From Rugalucina vietnamica (lineage: Eukaryota > Mollusca > Bivalvia > Lucinida > Lucinidae), in the NCBI GenBank assembly GCA_964017185.1, contig OZ024873.1:52686760-52750759 (forward strand): a stretch of DNA of 64,000 bases, written 5' to 3'. The notes beneath the pieces were generated by a model, which saw only the letters and a list, made by a program, of their open reading frames with translations, did not search any database and was not told the origin of the DNA. A program made the translations under genes and the position numbers. Shown here one piece after another: positions 63,405 to 64,000 of this stretch (position 1 is the stretch's first letter; each line of letters opens with the position of its first letter).

Positions 63405-64000
63405 AAATGATTTGAGATTGATATTAAAACTACTGGTCCCTACATATGGACACAACAAATGCGCAGACAAACAACTATAGAAGCATGCTTAACTTAAGAC
63501 TCCAATGATTCGAGCATCGACATTAGAACGAACTACTGGTTCTTAGATTTGGTCGCAACGAACTCGCAAATAAACTACTGGAGGAATGCTAATCTTTGCA
63601 AAGTTTTTTTTTTCATGCAGACAGGCTTATCTTAAGACTCCAGTGATTTGAGCATCGACATTAAAACTACTGGTTCTACATATGGACGCAACACATGCAC
63701 AGACAACCAACTATACAGGCATACTGTACTTAACTTGAGACTCCAATTTTTTTAACATCGACATAAGCCCTACCGGTTCTTACATTTGGTCGCAACAAAC
63801 TCGCAGATAAACTACTGGAGGAAGGATTATCTTTGCAAAGTGTTTCATGCAGGCAGGTCGATGATTTGAGCATCGACATTAAATCTACTGGTTCCTACAT
63901 ATGAACACAAAAAATGCGCAGACAAACAACTATACAGGCATACTTATCTTGAGACTCCAAAGATTTGAACACCGACAAAAGAACTACTGGTTCTTACATT
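63405..64000 (+). repeat. Tandem array with alternating half-units, runs off the window
   Basis: CATCGACATTAAAACTACTG-like starts near 63417, 63515, 63650, 63753, 63870 and 63970. Alternate copies are most alike (CTACATATGGACACAAC against CTTACATTTGGTCGCAAC), giving a dimer period of about 220-235 bp. Confidence 0.8.

Overview
The window reads as animal nuclear DNA, most likely from a bivalve mollusc. It is AT-rich, its host genes are split by GT-AG introns, and it is heavily loaded with short palindromic DNA elements, tRNA-derived SINE heads and retroelement debris. The host genes I recognise (theta-class glutathione S-transferase, a Mab-21/cGAS-like protein with a TPR tail, a BIR domain exon, an NHL beta-propeller exon) belong to families that are expanded in bivalves. 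No single feature fixes the species.

Layout. At 1.6-6.15 kb (minus strand) lies a complete five-exon theta-class GST gene coding for 235 residues, with mobile elements in every intron. At 6.15-8.6 kb there are diverged repeats and two small inverted-repeat elements. At 8.65-10.77 kb (minus) is a 704-codon Mab-21/cGAS-like reading frame. At 11.58-18.41 kb (minus) is a complete LTR retrotransposon with 820-bp LTRs. Its pol order is protease, integrase, reverse transcriptase, RNase H, and its gag has a SCAN-like capsid segment; both are Gmr1 features. It is recent (LTRs about 1% different) but broken. At 18.4-28 kb there are dispersed repeats, a 1-kb element with TA-flanked inverted repeats, a BIR exon (22.39-22.56 kb, minus) and a pair of tRNA-like SINE heads. 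At 28.0-29.8 kb two elements carry repeated short motifs at and near their ends. At 30.2-33.24 kb an inverted repeat of about 3 kb has arms that are each a ladder of diverged units of about 185 bp. At 33.4-52.8 kb there are more palindromic MITEs, motif-array elements and microsatellites, with no convincing gene. At 53.03-53.89 kb (plus) is the last exon of an NHL-repeat protein, directly followed by an A tract. At 54.16-58.20 kb a 4-kb element with 150-bp terminal inverted repeats holds a dead LINE reverse transcriptase. At 58.84-63.37 kb a 4.5-kb element with inverted-repeat arms of about 765 bp holds three tandem-repeat blocks. From 63.4 kb to the end is another tandem array.

The strongest themes are three. 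First, one palindromic MITE family (17 copies here) shows length changes that keep the central hairpin symmetric. Second, at least six unrelated non-autonomous elements are packed with a short family-specific motif in both orientations. Third, two multi-kilobase inverted repeats could fold into long hairpin RNA if transcribed. The host genes do not form an operon or an evident pathway. Three of the four (Mab-21/cGAS-like, BIR, NHL) belong to families with innate-immune members, which may be chance. Function calls rest on motif reading alone, with no database search.
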